The notes under the pieces were generated by a model that saw nothing but the letters and a program-made list of their open reading frames with translations, was not told where the DNA came from and did no database searches. From positions 11,920,710 to 11,984,709 of the forward strand of contig NC_037255.1 in assembly GCF_000002425.4 (NCBI RefSeq): 64,000 nucleotides of DNA. Direction: 5' to 3'. Below are positions 11,301 through 21,837 of this stretch, one piece after another; position 1 is the first letter of the stretch, and each line of letters begins with the position of its first letter. The position numbers and the translations under genes are program-made. The DNA comes from Physcomitrium patens. Taxonomy: Eukaryota > Streptophyta > Bryopsida > Funariales > Funariaceae.

Positions 11301-14300
11301 TATATTTGAGACTTCTCTTTTAGTTTATTGACGATACAAAAAGGTTCTCATTACTTCTCAACCTACAGCACATAAATGACATTTGTGGGTTCATGACGAT
11401 GCTCACTATCCAACGCACACTCACGCAAAGCTCAAACATTCTTTCAGAAGCTTAGAGATACCAAATTGACTGTGCGTCAAGAGGCACGCACTTTGAAGAT
11501 TATTAGCTGCAACGTATTCAGGTCATAGACACGAAGATTTCCATTTCGATCACCAGCAGCTAGATGCTGACCGTCAGGACTAGCACAGATTGTCCGAAAC
11601 CCTTGCAAAGAACTGAATGGCTCCTCATCTGATGCACCAATGACAACTTTGTCTTTTTGATCATCCCTCTTATCTGCGGAAAACCATTCCCAGGAACAAT
11701 GTCAATCCGCATTGCGTTAGAAGAGTATTCAATAAACCCAGCCGCTTTACGTATGTCCATAACTATTGCATGTAGAATTATCATTCTTTCTACCGCATGA
11801 GCCATGTTGACTAACCTATATAAAGAACTCCCAAGATCTCCTTGTTATAAATGTTGACAGGTCCTGCAGTTGGAGGTGCGCCTGCATTCAAATTTGCAGT
11901 AGACTTCTCTTGACCTGAATCGAGGCACCACAATCTAATAGAACCATCAGCAGAGCAAGTAGCAAAAGTTCCGCGAGGGGAGCAATCTTTCTCATTCATT
12001 GGCTGAAGAGTTGGGGCCTGGTGTGGTGATGGTAGAAGAGACACATCCCATATGCAAGCGTTGTGCGAGAGCAACGTGCGATACCTTCCTATCTGTATCA
12101 ATGTAGGAATCGTTGTGTAAGTACAGCATGATGAATTGCTTCCACCTGCAATTCGGAACGTGTGATATGATCACTCAGAGCATACACAATCAATCCATAG
12201 AACAGAGTTACATCCTATACAATACCGCAAGTGTTCGTTCAGGAAATAGATGCAAAAGTCAAAAACATGATTAGCAGGAGTGATCTCTTTTAAAACTCGG
12301 GTCAAGTGAATAGTAAATATTTTGAGTAGAAATTAAATAATTACACGCAGTGACCGTTCTTGAACATCTGCAAGGTACTAGAGACTCTTATATGGCAAGT
12401 CCTGGAATGTAGAACTACCTTGGAGAAGCTTTGTACATCCCAGACCAAAAGGCTGTGATCTGCATAAATAACAGCTGTAACCAACATGCAGTACGAATCA
12501 GACGAATATACCCTTAGCCACAGAATAATAAAGGCTAGCCATGCAATATTGCATGAGAAAAACATTGAAAAGCAGGCACTAAGCCCAGAAATGACACGTG
12601 TTTTTGTTAAAACATTATTACACGTCTTCAGAATACGCAAGGAAATGGAGGAAACACTGTCATACCAAGAGTCTGTCCTTCTTGAAGGAAGCTACACGCA
12701 ACAGCATCAGGGAATCGAATTCCAGGTTGCGTGCGATTTCCAACAGCAATTGTAGCACCAACACTAGCATCCACTAGTCCATGATGACCATAAGGAGGAG
12801 GTCTTGGCAATGTGACTGCATATGTGAGGCTCCCATGCATAAAAACACGAACAATCCCATCACTGCAAGCACATCCCACATGGGCTCCGGAAATAGCTAA
12901 GGCATATCCGTGCCTGACCTGCGTCGTCATAATACAGGATGTCCCATCGATCCTCAATAATGAATTGTTGGGTAAACAAGATTAAGACATGATTTTGAAG
13001 AAGAGACCGAAATGGTGTGGGAAGGGAACAGTGGGAGAACAATGGTGATAAGAAAGTTTATCCGTAGGCCTTATCAAATGGATATCGTTACAGAAGTCAA
13101 GACGAATCTATGTCTTAAAGAATGAAGACATCAGATAGGTAAAATATCAGACTCTTTGTATGACTAGGTCATTCCAAATGCATTCGAACAACTAATCATC
13201 TTAAAATGCAAAAGTGAAGTATAGTAGTACTTGAGCACCTTCAGATCCACCCACTTCTCAATAGCCAAACCGCAATGGAGCAAGCATAAGATTCCTGTAT
13301 TTCATTGGAGAAGAAAATCAGCCTTACATAGATTCTATTGGTCCTCGATACACAGATTCCAAAATTGTGCGTTCAAAATTTCTATGAGAATGAGTGGATC
13401 TTCACAGACAAAATGTTATGTTTATGAGACCACAAGCATAACTATGAAAAGAAAATCCAGAAATTATTTTGTTGGAAATTTATGGTATCTAAAATATTTC
13501 TCAAATTAATCCCATGAGCGGTATAATTCAAAGAAGTTCTATACACATGAAACAGCTAACCTCCAGCAGTTAATGCATAAAGAGGTTGAAAATCAGGAGT
13601 CACAGTTGATGCATCCTTTGATGGCGGAGCAGACAAGATGGCAACAAATGAACTGTCCTTCTGGGTACCAAGATTTACAGTTTTTCCTTCCATTCCAGTC
13701 GTTCCATTACCTCCCACTGATCTAGCTTTGGGCAGGCCAATTACCCAGTGTTTCAGATGCTTTACACCGCCAGTCACAAAAAAGCTACCATCTGACGCAA
13801 ATTGTAGAGCACATGCTGGTTGAGACGTAGTGGAAGCGCGAGATTTCGCTAGCAATGTACCACTCCTCCAATCCCAAAGACAAACTTGTCCATCGCTGGG
13901 AACACCAACCGATACAAGATGTTTCCCTACATGCGCAGATTCATGAAAACAATTGTATCAGCACATAAAAATGACTAGTTCAGTGTAAGCCATTAATCTC
14001 TTCAACGTTCCATTGCGACCTTTGTTGTAAGAAGGGGTGACCAGAAGATGTTCACAAACAATTGGCTCAAGGTCTTGCGGATAATTTTAGCCATCAAGGA
14101 ATGAACAGCTGAGGTATTTATATGTTTACTGCCTGAAAAGGGTTCAAACCGTATTATAAGTAGGGTATTCTTAGTATTAAAATACTGTCAACTGGAAACG
14201 GAAATATCAATTTATTTGGGAGCTTTATTCTTAAGGCACCCTTTTACAACATTTCCTACACTTAAGATTGAATCGACCTACCATTTGGTGAGAATTGAAC

Positions 14301-14911
14301 ACAGCAAACTCCTTGCTTATGTGCCCTCAACTCAGCAACACGCGCTCCTACGGCAACCTCCCAAATAATTATGCCCGGCTGGTGCCCTGACTGCATTCCG
14401 AAAATACGTCAACTGAGCAAATGATCGAAAAGTAATCTACAAATGAAAATAAGATAAAAAAAAAAAAATTACAACATAACAGTTTCTAAACATTATTGGG
14501 CCTCTAACTGCATTTGCAAAAATGTTTAATTCTTGGAAATCCATGGCATATTTTAGTATACGGAAGTAATGTCTACCTAACAAGAGGTTGAAAATCAGGA
14601 GTCACAGGTTGTCCGTGAGAAAAAAAATAAAATGTCTAATGTACGTTGTTAGAAGCAATGGACATTAGCAATGGACGTTGGGAAAATACCTCGCCAGCAG
14701 CGAGAAATCTACCACCTTGGCCTGAGTAAGCAACACATGAGAAAGCTTTAGCAGTTTTTGGAGCCACTAAAAACTGAGTCTGGGAGTTAGCCTTGACGTT
14801 GTAGATGACAACAACAGCGCCGGCCAAATAAGCAAGTTCTCCAGTAGTTGCATTGCATGACAGTCCGCTCTGTGACGCCGTTGTCAATCCAATGACTCTT
14901 TCGAGCTCTAG
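5351..14911 (-). CDS. MAPKBP1: MAPKBP1/WDR62-like WD40 scaffold protein, 20 resolved exons
   Basis: Large WD40 protein of the family that in animals scaffolds JNK signalling and acts at centrosomes or spindle poles; its role here is unknown. Exons, 5' to 3': 14911-14690, 14390-14282, 13926-13561, 13294-13239, 12918-12666, 12474-12419, 12092-11816, 11673-11492, 11216-11080, 10961-10860, 10681-10543, 10425-10339, 10163-10002, 9568-9218, 9077-8890, 8439-7758, 7591-7370, 7107-6543, 6465-5884, 5787-5351. Every junction is GT-AG and phases close over 5,175 nt (1,724 residues). Family landmarks are LERVIGLTTASQSGLSC at the start, AVIYADHSLLVWDV, RLDPSGTYVV, SGHAEIITGMVFLPD and SGDSCIFIWRLP. Exons 1-14 give two beta-propellers; the rest is a long charged, low-complexity tail with a coiled-coil stretch near exons 17-18 (RERLKLRERQ then DKMAIEVQRMRERL). 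The size matches animal members (~1,500 residues). The start exon is unresolved and lies 5' of 14,911; the last two introns are the least certain. Confidence 0.87.
9173..9228. repeat. 18 bp perfect inverted repeat across a 5' splice site
   Basis: Arms 9173-9190 and 9211-9228 are perfect reverse complements (aaaataagaaggtactat on one side) with a 20-base spacer. On the minus strand the first arm covers the last 11 bases of the exon ending at 9218 and the first 7 bases of its intron, including the GT. The second arm lies wholly in the intron. The pre-mRNA could therefore fold the splice donor into a stable stem. Confidence 0.93.
13580..13605. repeat. 26 bp exon segment duplicated in a neighbouring intron (exon copy)
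   Basis: This segment lies inside the third resolved exon of the WD40 gene and encodes part of ...VTPDFQPL. An identical 26-base copy in the same orientation lies in the intron between the first two resolved exons, at 14582-14607. Confidence 0.9.
14582..14607. repeat. 26 bp exon segment duplicated in a neighbouring intron (intron copy)
   Basis: Exact 26-base copy of 13580-13605 in the 299-base intron between the exons ending at 14690 and starting at 14390. The identity stops abruptly on both sides. It looks like a small templated insertion. Confidence 0.9.
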
Positions 14912-17900
14912 CTGCAGCAGAGGAATACTAGAAATTGTAAATCTGGGTTAACGTAAAACAAGTAATAACATGCATGCTGTTGATTGTTGGCATTTTTGGG
15001 GGTCGTGTTAGGGATTGTTCTGACTACCAATGGATAATCCACGTATAAGGCATCACAATATTTAACCATAAAATCTAACACTCTGGTAACAGAGAGATTG
15101 ACAAGTGATTGTTACACAAGTCACTAGCAACGTTTTAGAAAAATGTACTACACTTTTGTTACCTTGCCAAAACCTTCGACCTTCCTGGTTTTCCGTTTTA
15201 GTAGCCTCATTGCGATGGTCTGCGAGCGCTTCACTGAAATCACTAACAACGTTTAGCGACTATCGCTCCTGCAATGACAGGCGCCAACAACACAAAAATG
15301 CCATAAGAAGTACTAAGTTGTTTTTTTAGGTGAAGCTACAATGACGGCCCTTTAACGTAACGCCATGCGTTATCTATGAACAGAATGACCTCAGTGTCTC
15401 AAGACATATGACTTAAAGAATTTTTAAGTCACCAATATCCACATGCACACATCGAACCAAGATTGGGAGGAAGAAACGCACGCACAGAGTATCATGAATT
15501 TAAGGCAATGAAGCAGAATTTGAGAACAATATGATAAGTCGGAGTCTACCGCATGTTTTCAACATTATGAGGCTTGTGCAGCGGTTTACTCAACGAGCGT
15601 GAAACCATTCACATAATAAAGGCTGTCTCCTTATTACAGAAACCGGGACAATTGATAGCTCATCTGCAGCAACCAAGGAGGAGTGCATCTCAAAGACCTC
15701 ACCTTGAGTCTTAAGAAGATCAAGATATCTTACTTTTCGTGCACCTCAATGCAAATCGCTGTAGTTTATTTGGGGCGTGTGGAAATAACCCAATTGTCCT
15801 CTGCATGAAGCCACTACTGAAGCTCTCGTATCCAACCGATTTGTCCGACAGTGCTCTCGCAGCTCACACACATCCTCAACAGTAATGCAGTAAATTGATT
15901 ACATACCTCTTGTTGCTGTTACTCATGTAAACTTTCAACTCTAAGAGGATTGCGCGGTTTCGCCTCTACATTTTGATGAGAAGAGGAGACTGAAAAAGAA
16001 ATCGAACTGCATTTCAAAAGTCAAACAATTATGAACCAATGATTTTCAGGTTCACACCATCACCGTTTAGCAATTGTTCTGTTCAAAATTCAGGTGCTTA
16101 TTGAGAAGTAGATGTACATGGTCAAGACTTAACCGTCTTGAAAAACAGAGACGTCCTTCATATGTCCAGTAAACCTCTGAAATTCAACCTGAAGACCGCC
16201 ATTCCCCTCGAACACAGCGCATTTTCCCAAATCTGCCCAATTCCGAGTGGGCACTCAAAAAAGGGTATCCTTACACCCGTTGTGGCATTTGATGTCGAGG
16301 GTCATCTGACGAACGACCTTGAGTAATCAAAAGTTCCTACAAGTAAACTCGTGAGCTCGAACAAGTACTTATAAGAATGTGGCCCGCAACAACGGCAGCA
16401 GATAAATGTAAACTGCGTGTTATGTCTTGAATGCTGTTTCGAATCATTCTGATATGAACTTTTAAACGAACACCGAGATGACTGTCCTCCGCAATGAAGT
16501 GATGTATGGTATAAATACTACAAATCCCCTCCAGAATTGAAGCAATTAAGCACGTCGCTGATCGAATGCAGCACAATCGGTATAAAATTGACGGCAAGGA
16601 TCCCTCGGCACTTGGTCTAATATCCACGGAATGTTCAAAACCAAGTCGTAACGATGACTGTTTCTCAAATCTCCGTACCAAGAGCTACCAAAGCAACCAA
16701 ACATCACCTCTCCAATGCTGGCAACTTCTCGCTTTCAGGGGCAGCGACCGGGAGGGTCATGCTGCGACATGGCCTCCGTTCCGACAGTTATCACTACATA
16801 CAGTGGCGTAGCTCCCTCCACTACCTGCCAATCTCCACAGAGGAGAAGTTGCTACTACACCTAGACCCGGGAATTATAGGAACCACATCTCAATGGTCAT
16901 AATCACGGTTCACGAGGGGAGGAATGTTAACGACGGAGAAGAGATAATGAGAGTTGCGCAACTAAGAGTCATGCTCCACATGTTGATGGCCGTGAAGTGT
17001 AAGCCAACAACAAGGGGTATTGAGAAGCAGGTTTCGGATCAAGAAAGTATGCAGACTGACCAGGCATGACGAGTCCTCTTGTTCGTTTGTTGCATACTGT
17101 AGGTTAAGCCTTGATCGGAGGAGAGTCTGCCGCTCTGTCGTGTAATTGGACTATGGCCCTATTGTTCCTTTGGTGACGCGAGAGACCTCCGGAGTCTGCA
17201 ACACTCCGGACTCCGAAGTGTATCAATCACCAGGCCGTTAGCCTCGCCCTCACCTCCACGTTCATCCTCCACTGCTAACTTACCTCTTCTTCCACACCGT
17301 CTTGACTTGCATGGTGTGCCAACTGAATGGATCATGACGTAGAACCATTGAATACTCACACCATCTTACTACAACTTTGTGTTTAAGATACGTTTCAGTG
17401 TGTGCCTCACATGGACTGATCGTTGATCGTCGCACATTACCAGCAAACACCACATTGAAAGAACAACCCTGATTCTGTACAAAAGAAAGGTTTTTTTTTC
17501 ATGTGGATGTGTGTGTTCGACTAGTAAAAAGCACACCCGCGAATCAACGCCACTCAAAATGCTTCCAAATTTTCACGCGAGACGAGCTTCACGCCATTAT
17601 CAGACAACATTTAGATTCCGGCGTCAACAAATGAGGGCTGGCACCTGTCTCCGAGTTATCACCTCCATTGTTATGGTTTCTTTCTCTCTTTTTTTTTCTA
17701 TTTCTTCGGTTTGTGTCTCCTTCTATTGACTTCATCTGTGCCATCCATCCTTCCTTCCTTCTTTCCCTTACATCCCCGTCACACCACTTACTGTGGATGG
17801 AATCTTCAATAGTACCAAGTCCCCTGCAATTTATATTTTTTTGACAGACGAAATTTGAAACACATACAATATTGATACGTGACAAGACTTTCTTAGCACT

Positions 17901-18186
17901 ATAGGGCAGTCTTACCGAACAGTCTTTATTGCCTCCATTGTTTACTTTGCTATGGTTTGGTCAGGATCCACTCTTTCTCTCAAGGAAATAAGAATACTTG
18001 TCCAAGGTTACATGTGGGTGGGGAACAACAGTCAAAACCAAGCTGGGGTGCTCTAGGCAATACCTTGTGTCAGTTGTGAGCAAGGTGGCTTTGCAATCCA
18101 TTATGTCATATATGTAAAGATTGTCATATACCACTCCATAAACCAACATTTTGAATGCAATCAAATACCAATAAAAATGTGTAAAT
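14912..18186. other. 5' region of the WD40 gene and spacer
   Basis: Holds the 5' untranslated region, promoter and probably the first coding exon of the minus-strand WD40 gene. The short open frames (15105-15329, 16138-16326, 16337-16681, 17159-17359 and others) overlap on both strands and carry no family motif. A pyrimidine-rich tract runs from about 17670 to 17770. No RNA gene or mobile element was recognised. Confidence 0.5.
15907..15926 (-). other. Candidate first coding exon of the WD40 gene
   Basis: An ATG at 15926 opens MSNSNK and is followed after 20 nt by a good donor (GTATGT). A short basic start before LELERV would suit the family. However, the exon ends in phase 2 while the next resolved exon begins in phase 0, so either a further small exon lies between them or this is not the start. 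Confidence 0.25.
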
Positions 18187-18475
18187 GTATGTGGAAAATG
18201 TTGAGCTTTACTAAATAGCTAAATTACAATCTCCAAGCAAAACTAACAACAATAAACTCTCCAAAATACTCACAAAAGTTAATTTGATAAGAATGCCAAG
18301 TCAAGAAGAGTTTCTCCACTATTTCCTCACATTTTAGGTGGATGAAATTTTTTATTAGATGGAAAATGATAAAATGGATAAAAAGTCTAAAAACACAAAG
18401 TAGATTAGCAAGACATATAATAATCTAGTATCACACTTATCTAATGTGGCTTGGCACCTAATGCCATGTATTATT
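18187..18475. repeat. Diverged ~290 bp direct repeat, copy 1
   Basis: Begins atgtggaaaa and runs through blocks such as aatgccaagtcaagaa, gtttctccactat and gcttggcacctaatgcc. The same blocks recur in the same order and orientation at 18906-19190, with substitutions and small indels. Copies begin about 720 bp apart. The spacing would fit the ends of a small terminal-repeat element (TRIM-like) or a tandem duplication. Boundaries are approximate. Confidence 0.75.
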
Positions 18476-18905
18476 ATAGTTATTATGTGAATAATGATTT
18501 TCATATATAACAAATCATGTACCATAAACCAATTAGAAATACATAACAAATACATCCTCAAGTGTACCTTAGCAGATTAAAAGCCCCTGTAATCAAAGTA
18601 TGCATTGAATTGGAATGCTTGCTATGGTAATGTTGTTGCAACAATTGTGCACATCCAAGTTAGTATAGTGGCAACTAGATAGGTTAAATAAGGTTAAATA
18701 GGTTAAATGCCTTCAGTAGCTTTTTGGTGCCCAATTCCTTGGTCAATCTCTACATCCTCTTTATTCTTTTTGATACTTTTAAATCACAAAAATGAAAAAA
18801 ATAAAAAAATAAAAAATTATGGCATTCTTGCCAAGTAAGAAATAAACAATTTCAACAATCAAGCATCTCTCACTCTACCACAAGAGACTCAAAGAATACA
18901 AATAT

Positions 18906-19190
18906 TATGTGGAAAAAGTAAAACTTTATTAAATGGCTAAACCACCATCTCCAATCAAAACTAACAATAACAAGTTTTCCAAAACACTCACAAAATTTGA
19001 GTTGACAACAATGCCAAGTCAAGAATGGCTTCTCCACTATACCCTCAAACCCTAGGCAAATGATATCATCCACCAAATAAAAAAATAAAAAATGAATGAA
19101 AAATCCAAAAGCACAAAATAGACTAGCAAAACATAGACTAATGTACTATCCCAATAATCTAGGGTGGCTAGGCACTTGGTGCCTCATATT
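18906..19190. repeat. Diverged ~290 bp direct repeat, copy 2
   Basis: Second copy of the repeat at 18187-18475. Shared blocks include tatgtggaaaa, aaaactaacaa, aatgccaagtcaagaa, cttctccactat and ggctaggcactt. No target-site duplication could be fixed by eye because the ends are diverged. Confidence 0.75.
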
Positions 19191-19200
19191 GTGACAATGA

Positions 19201-20306
19201 CCTTGATCAAATTTAAAAAGTAGTGTAGTATACAAAAGAAAAATCCAGAATTTGGAAGAAAATTGTTAAATCATGAAGAGCCGTAGCCACTAATTTTAAT
19301 CTCTTATCTCCCACCCATGTTGGCAAGAAACACTGGCAAGAAACTCATGTTTGCTACAATTGGCTACATGTGAGCCACAGTATTTCTGTCATCCAGCTCA
19401 ATTTGAACATGCATAGGAACTAGCCCATCTATACTGGAGACTAGATAAAAATATACATCTTCCTTTCGTCACACATTATCTCTCAGCTTTTTCCAAGCCC
19501 CTCCAAAGTAGTCCAGCCAGCAGTATGAAGAATTTCTCACTATTCCAAAGACTCATTTCCACCATTTGCTGTACAGTCTAAAAAAAACCAACAAGAAGGG
19601 TTGTGTAAAGCCAAATCACCCACCTACATCTTTCAGAATACATCAAAACTTAGACCCATGAATAGCAAGATTGCTTCTGTATGGTCAACTCTGGAAGATG
19701 AGTGTGATCAACATCCTCAGTACCAGTAAAAATAAATTCTTTTCACTAAAGCATACTCATAAACCCTCTAAGTTCCAATGCCACAGCATGAACTTCCACA
19801 CAAAAAAATTGATTGCATGATGAGATAACATTCATACTGTGGACAATTCTAATTGAGTGTGATATGCTTTGGTGGATGCAAACTCAAAGGAGAATAGCAA
19901 TAGCCATGCAAAAGGAATTTTCTCAAAAAATTGACAATTGTTGGAGTAGAAACATCTTTCTGGGACTATGTCAGTCCACAACCAGATTTTATCATTCTGG
20001 CTGCAATTCATTTGAAATCTCTCCAGTTAGCAACAGAGGTTGAACTGGGTCAGCTTGTAATCTTTTACTAAGTAGCAAGAAGGGTTTATCTTTTATCTGT
20101 TTCAAAAGAAAAAAAAATAAACAAAAACAAGACATAGTATGCCTCCGATATCACACGAGTCTAGGTATCCTCTCGATGCAATCAAGCGACAAAATTCCAG
20201 GTTTCGTCGAATCTGTCGCCTCCCCAATTTGCCTTTTCATTAACAGTGACGAGATTGATTCCAAAGTATTCTCTAGCCAAGGCCATAACGGCTGTGAGCT
20301 TGGAGG
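19201..20306. other. Spacer upstream of the UMP synthase gene
   Basis: No gene recognised. On the minus strand at about 19300-19580 a frame reads short coding-like stretches (for example VPMHVQIELDDRNTVAHM) interrupted by stops, perhaps a decayed gene or transposon fragment. This is weak. The last ~250 bases should hold the UMP synthase promoter and 5' untranslated region. Confidence 0.4.
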
Positions 20307-20317
20307 TTTAGGGTTTA
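20307..20317 (+). promoter_or_regulatory. Telo-box-like promoter motif
   Basis: The sequence tttagggttta lies about 90 bases upstream of the UMP synthase ATG. The telo-box (AAACCCTA and its complement) is a known plant promoter element of ribosomal-protein and proliferation-linked genes. A role in matching pyrimidine synthesis to growth is plausible but only inferred from sequence. Confidence 0.45.
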
Positions 20318-20406
20318 TATCGTTCGGCTGATTTACCTACTGGGTCTGGATAGTGTGGAGAATTTGAGGAGTTCTAGTGCAGGATTGTTGTGAATTTCAG
20401 TTGGCT

Positions 20407-21837
20407 ATGGAGGATGCGGCTGTGGAAAGTTTGGTGCTGGCTCTGCACAATGTGGAGGCGGTGAAGTTCGGCGAGTTCAAGCTGAAGAGCGGGATCACGT
20501 CGCCCATTTACATTGACCTGCGTGTGATTGTTTCATATCCTGCACTTCTGCAGCAAGTCTCAGATTCCGTGTGGGCGACCGTTTCGGGCGTGGAGCAGGA
20601 TGTGATTTGCGGAGTGCCGTATACGGCGCTGCCTATCGCTACCGCGATCTCGTTAAAACATGATGTGCCCATGGTGATGCGGCGAAAGGAAGTGAAGGAT
20701 TACGGCACGAAAAAGGCTATCGAGGGGTTTTTCACGCCCGGGCAAAAATGTTTGATCATTGAGGATTTGGTGACAAGCGGGGCGTCTGTGCTGGAGACCG
20801 TGGAGCCGCTGATGGCGGCCGGGTTGAAGGTCCATGATGTGGTTGTATTGATTGATAGAGAACAGGGAGGTCCTCAGACGCTGCAGAGACATGGGCTGAG
20901 ATTGCATGCGGCGTTGAAATTGACGCGAATTGTAGACGTGCTTGTGCGCCATGGAAAATTAACTGAAGAAGTCGCTGCTTCTGTGGGTAAATTCCTGGCT
21001 GAGAATCAAACTACTGTGAGCATTCCCCCTATTGCACAAACCCCTGCGAAATTGAGACGGATGCCGTTCGGCGAGAGGGCGTCCCTATCCACGAACCCTA
21101 CCGGGAAGAAGCTTTTCCAGTTGATGGACAGGAAAAAGAGCAACTTGTCGGTTGCGGCTGATGTGAATACGGCCAGGGAGCTTCTAGCGCTGGCTGAGAT
21201 TGTTGGCCCAGAGATCTGTGTGTTGAAAACGCACGTTGACATCTTGCCAGACTTCACCCCAGACTTCGGCAGCAAGCTTCGTGAAATTGCTGACAAGCAT
21301 GACTTTTTGATCTTTGAGGATCGCAAGTTTGCAGACATAGGGAACACGGTGACCATGCAATACGAGAGTGGCATTTACAAGATAGTGGATTGGGCGGACA
21401 TCACCAATGCTCATGTTGTGCCAGGTTCAGGAATTGTGGATGGTTTGAAGCTGAAGGGTCTGCCTAAGGGGCGCGGGCTTTTACTCCTCGCAGAGATGAG
21501 CTCTAAAGGCACCTTAGCCAAGGGTGAGTACACACAGGCGGCTGCTAAAATTGCAGCAGATCATCCTGACTTTGTCATTGGATTCATCTCAACTAACCCG
21601 GCTGCGTGGGTGGGAGGACCCGGGAGCCCGGCGTTGATCCACATGACTCCTGGCGTCCAAATGAGTGCTGGTGGAGATTCTCTTGGCCAGCAATACAACA
21701 CTCCTAGCTCCGTGATTGGGGAAAGAAGTAGCGACATTATCATTGTGGGACGAGGCATCATCAAGGCTGCCGATCCTGCTGTAGCTGCGAAGGAGTATCG
21801 CAAAGCAGGGTGGGCAGCTTACGAGGAAAATCTGTAA
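20407..21837 (+). CDS. UMPS: Uridine 5'-monophosphate synthase (OPRT-OMPDC fusion)
   Basis: Bifunctional enzyme for the last two steps of de novo UMP synthesis: orotate plus PRPP to OMP (EC 2.4.2.10), then decarboxylation to UMP (EC 4.1.1.23). The 476-residue protein has the usual plant length and order. The N-terminal orotate phosphoribosyltransferase shows [16 protein letters not shown] and the PRPP-binding [14 protein letters not shown]. The C-terminal decarboxylase shows the catalytic [22 protein letters not shown], a MTPGVQ loop and IIVGRGI. I chose ATG 20407 (MEDAAVES); the open frame upstream of it has only a GTG. The gene is one uninterrupted frame, whereas most other genes here are split by introns, so it may be a retrocopy or an ancestral loss of introns. 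No defects were seen, and it should be functional. The tract at 21838-21960 would be the 3' untranslated region. Confidence 0.97.
   Translation: MEDAAVESLVLALHNVEAVKFGEFKLKSGITSPIYIDLRVIVSYPALLQQVSDSVWATVSGVEQDVICGVPYTALPIATAISLKHDVPMVMRRKEVKDYGTKKAIEGFFTPGQKCLIIEDLVTSGASVLETVEPLMAAGLKVHDVVVLIDREQGGPQTLQRHGLRLHAALKLTRIVDVLVRHGKLTEEVAASVGKFLAENQTTVSIPPIAQTPAKLRRMPFGERASLSTNPTGKKLFQLMDRKKSNLSVAADVNTARELLALAEIVGPEICVLKTHVDILPDFTPDFGSKLREIADKHDFLIFEDRKFADIGNTVTMQYESGIYKIVDWADITNAHVVPGSGIVDGLKLKGLPKGRGLLLLAEMSSKGTLAKGEYTQAAAKIAADHPDFVIGFISTNPAAWVGGPGSPALIHMTPGVQMSAGGDSLGQQYNTPSSVIGERSSDIIIVGRGIIKAADPAVAAKEYRKAGWAAYEENL

Noticed and set aside
16337-17359. Set of overlapping frames upstream of the WD40 gene considered as a small gene
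   Set aside because: Frames conflict on both strands, start codons are mostly non-ATG, and no family motif or splice pattern emerged.
20377-20406. Upstream extension of UMP synthase ([10 protein letters not shown])
   Set aside because: It starts with GTG; the ATG at 20407 matches the usual plant N-terminus and length.
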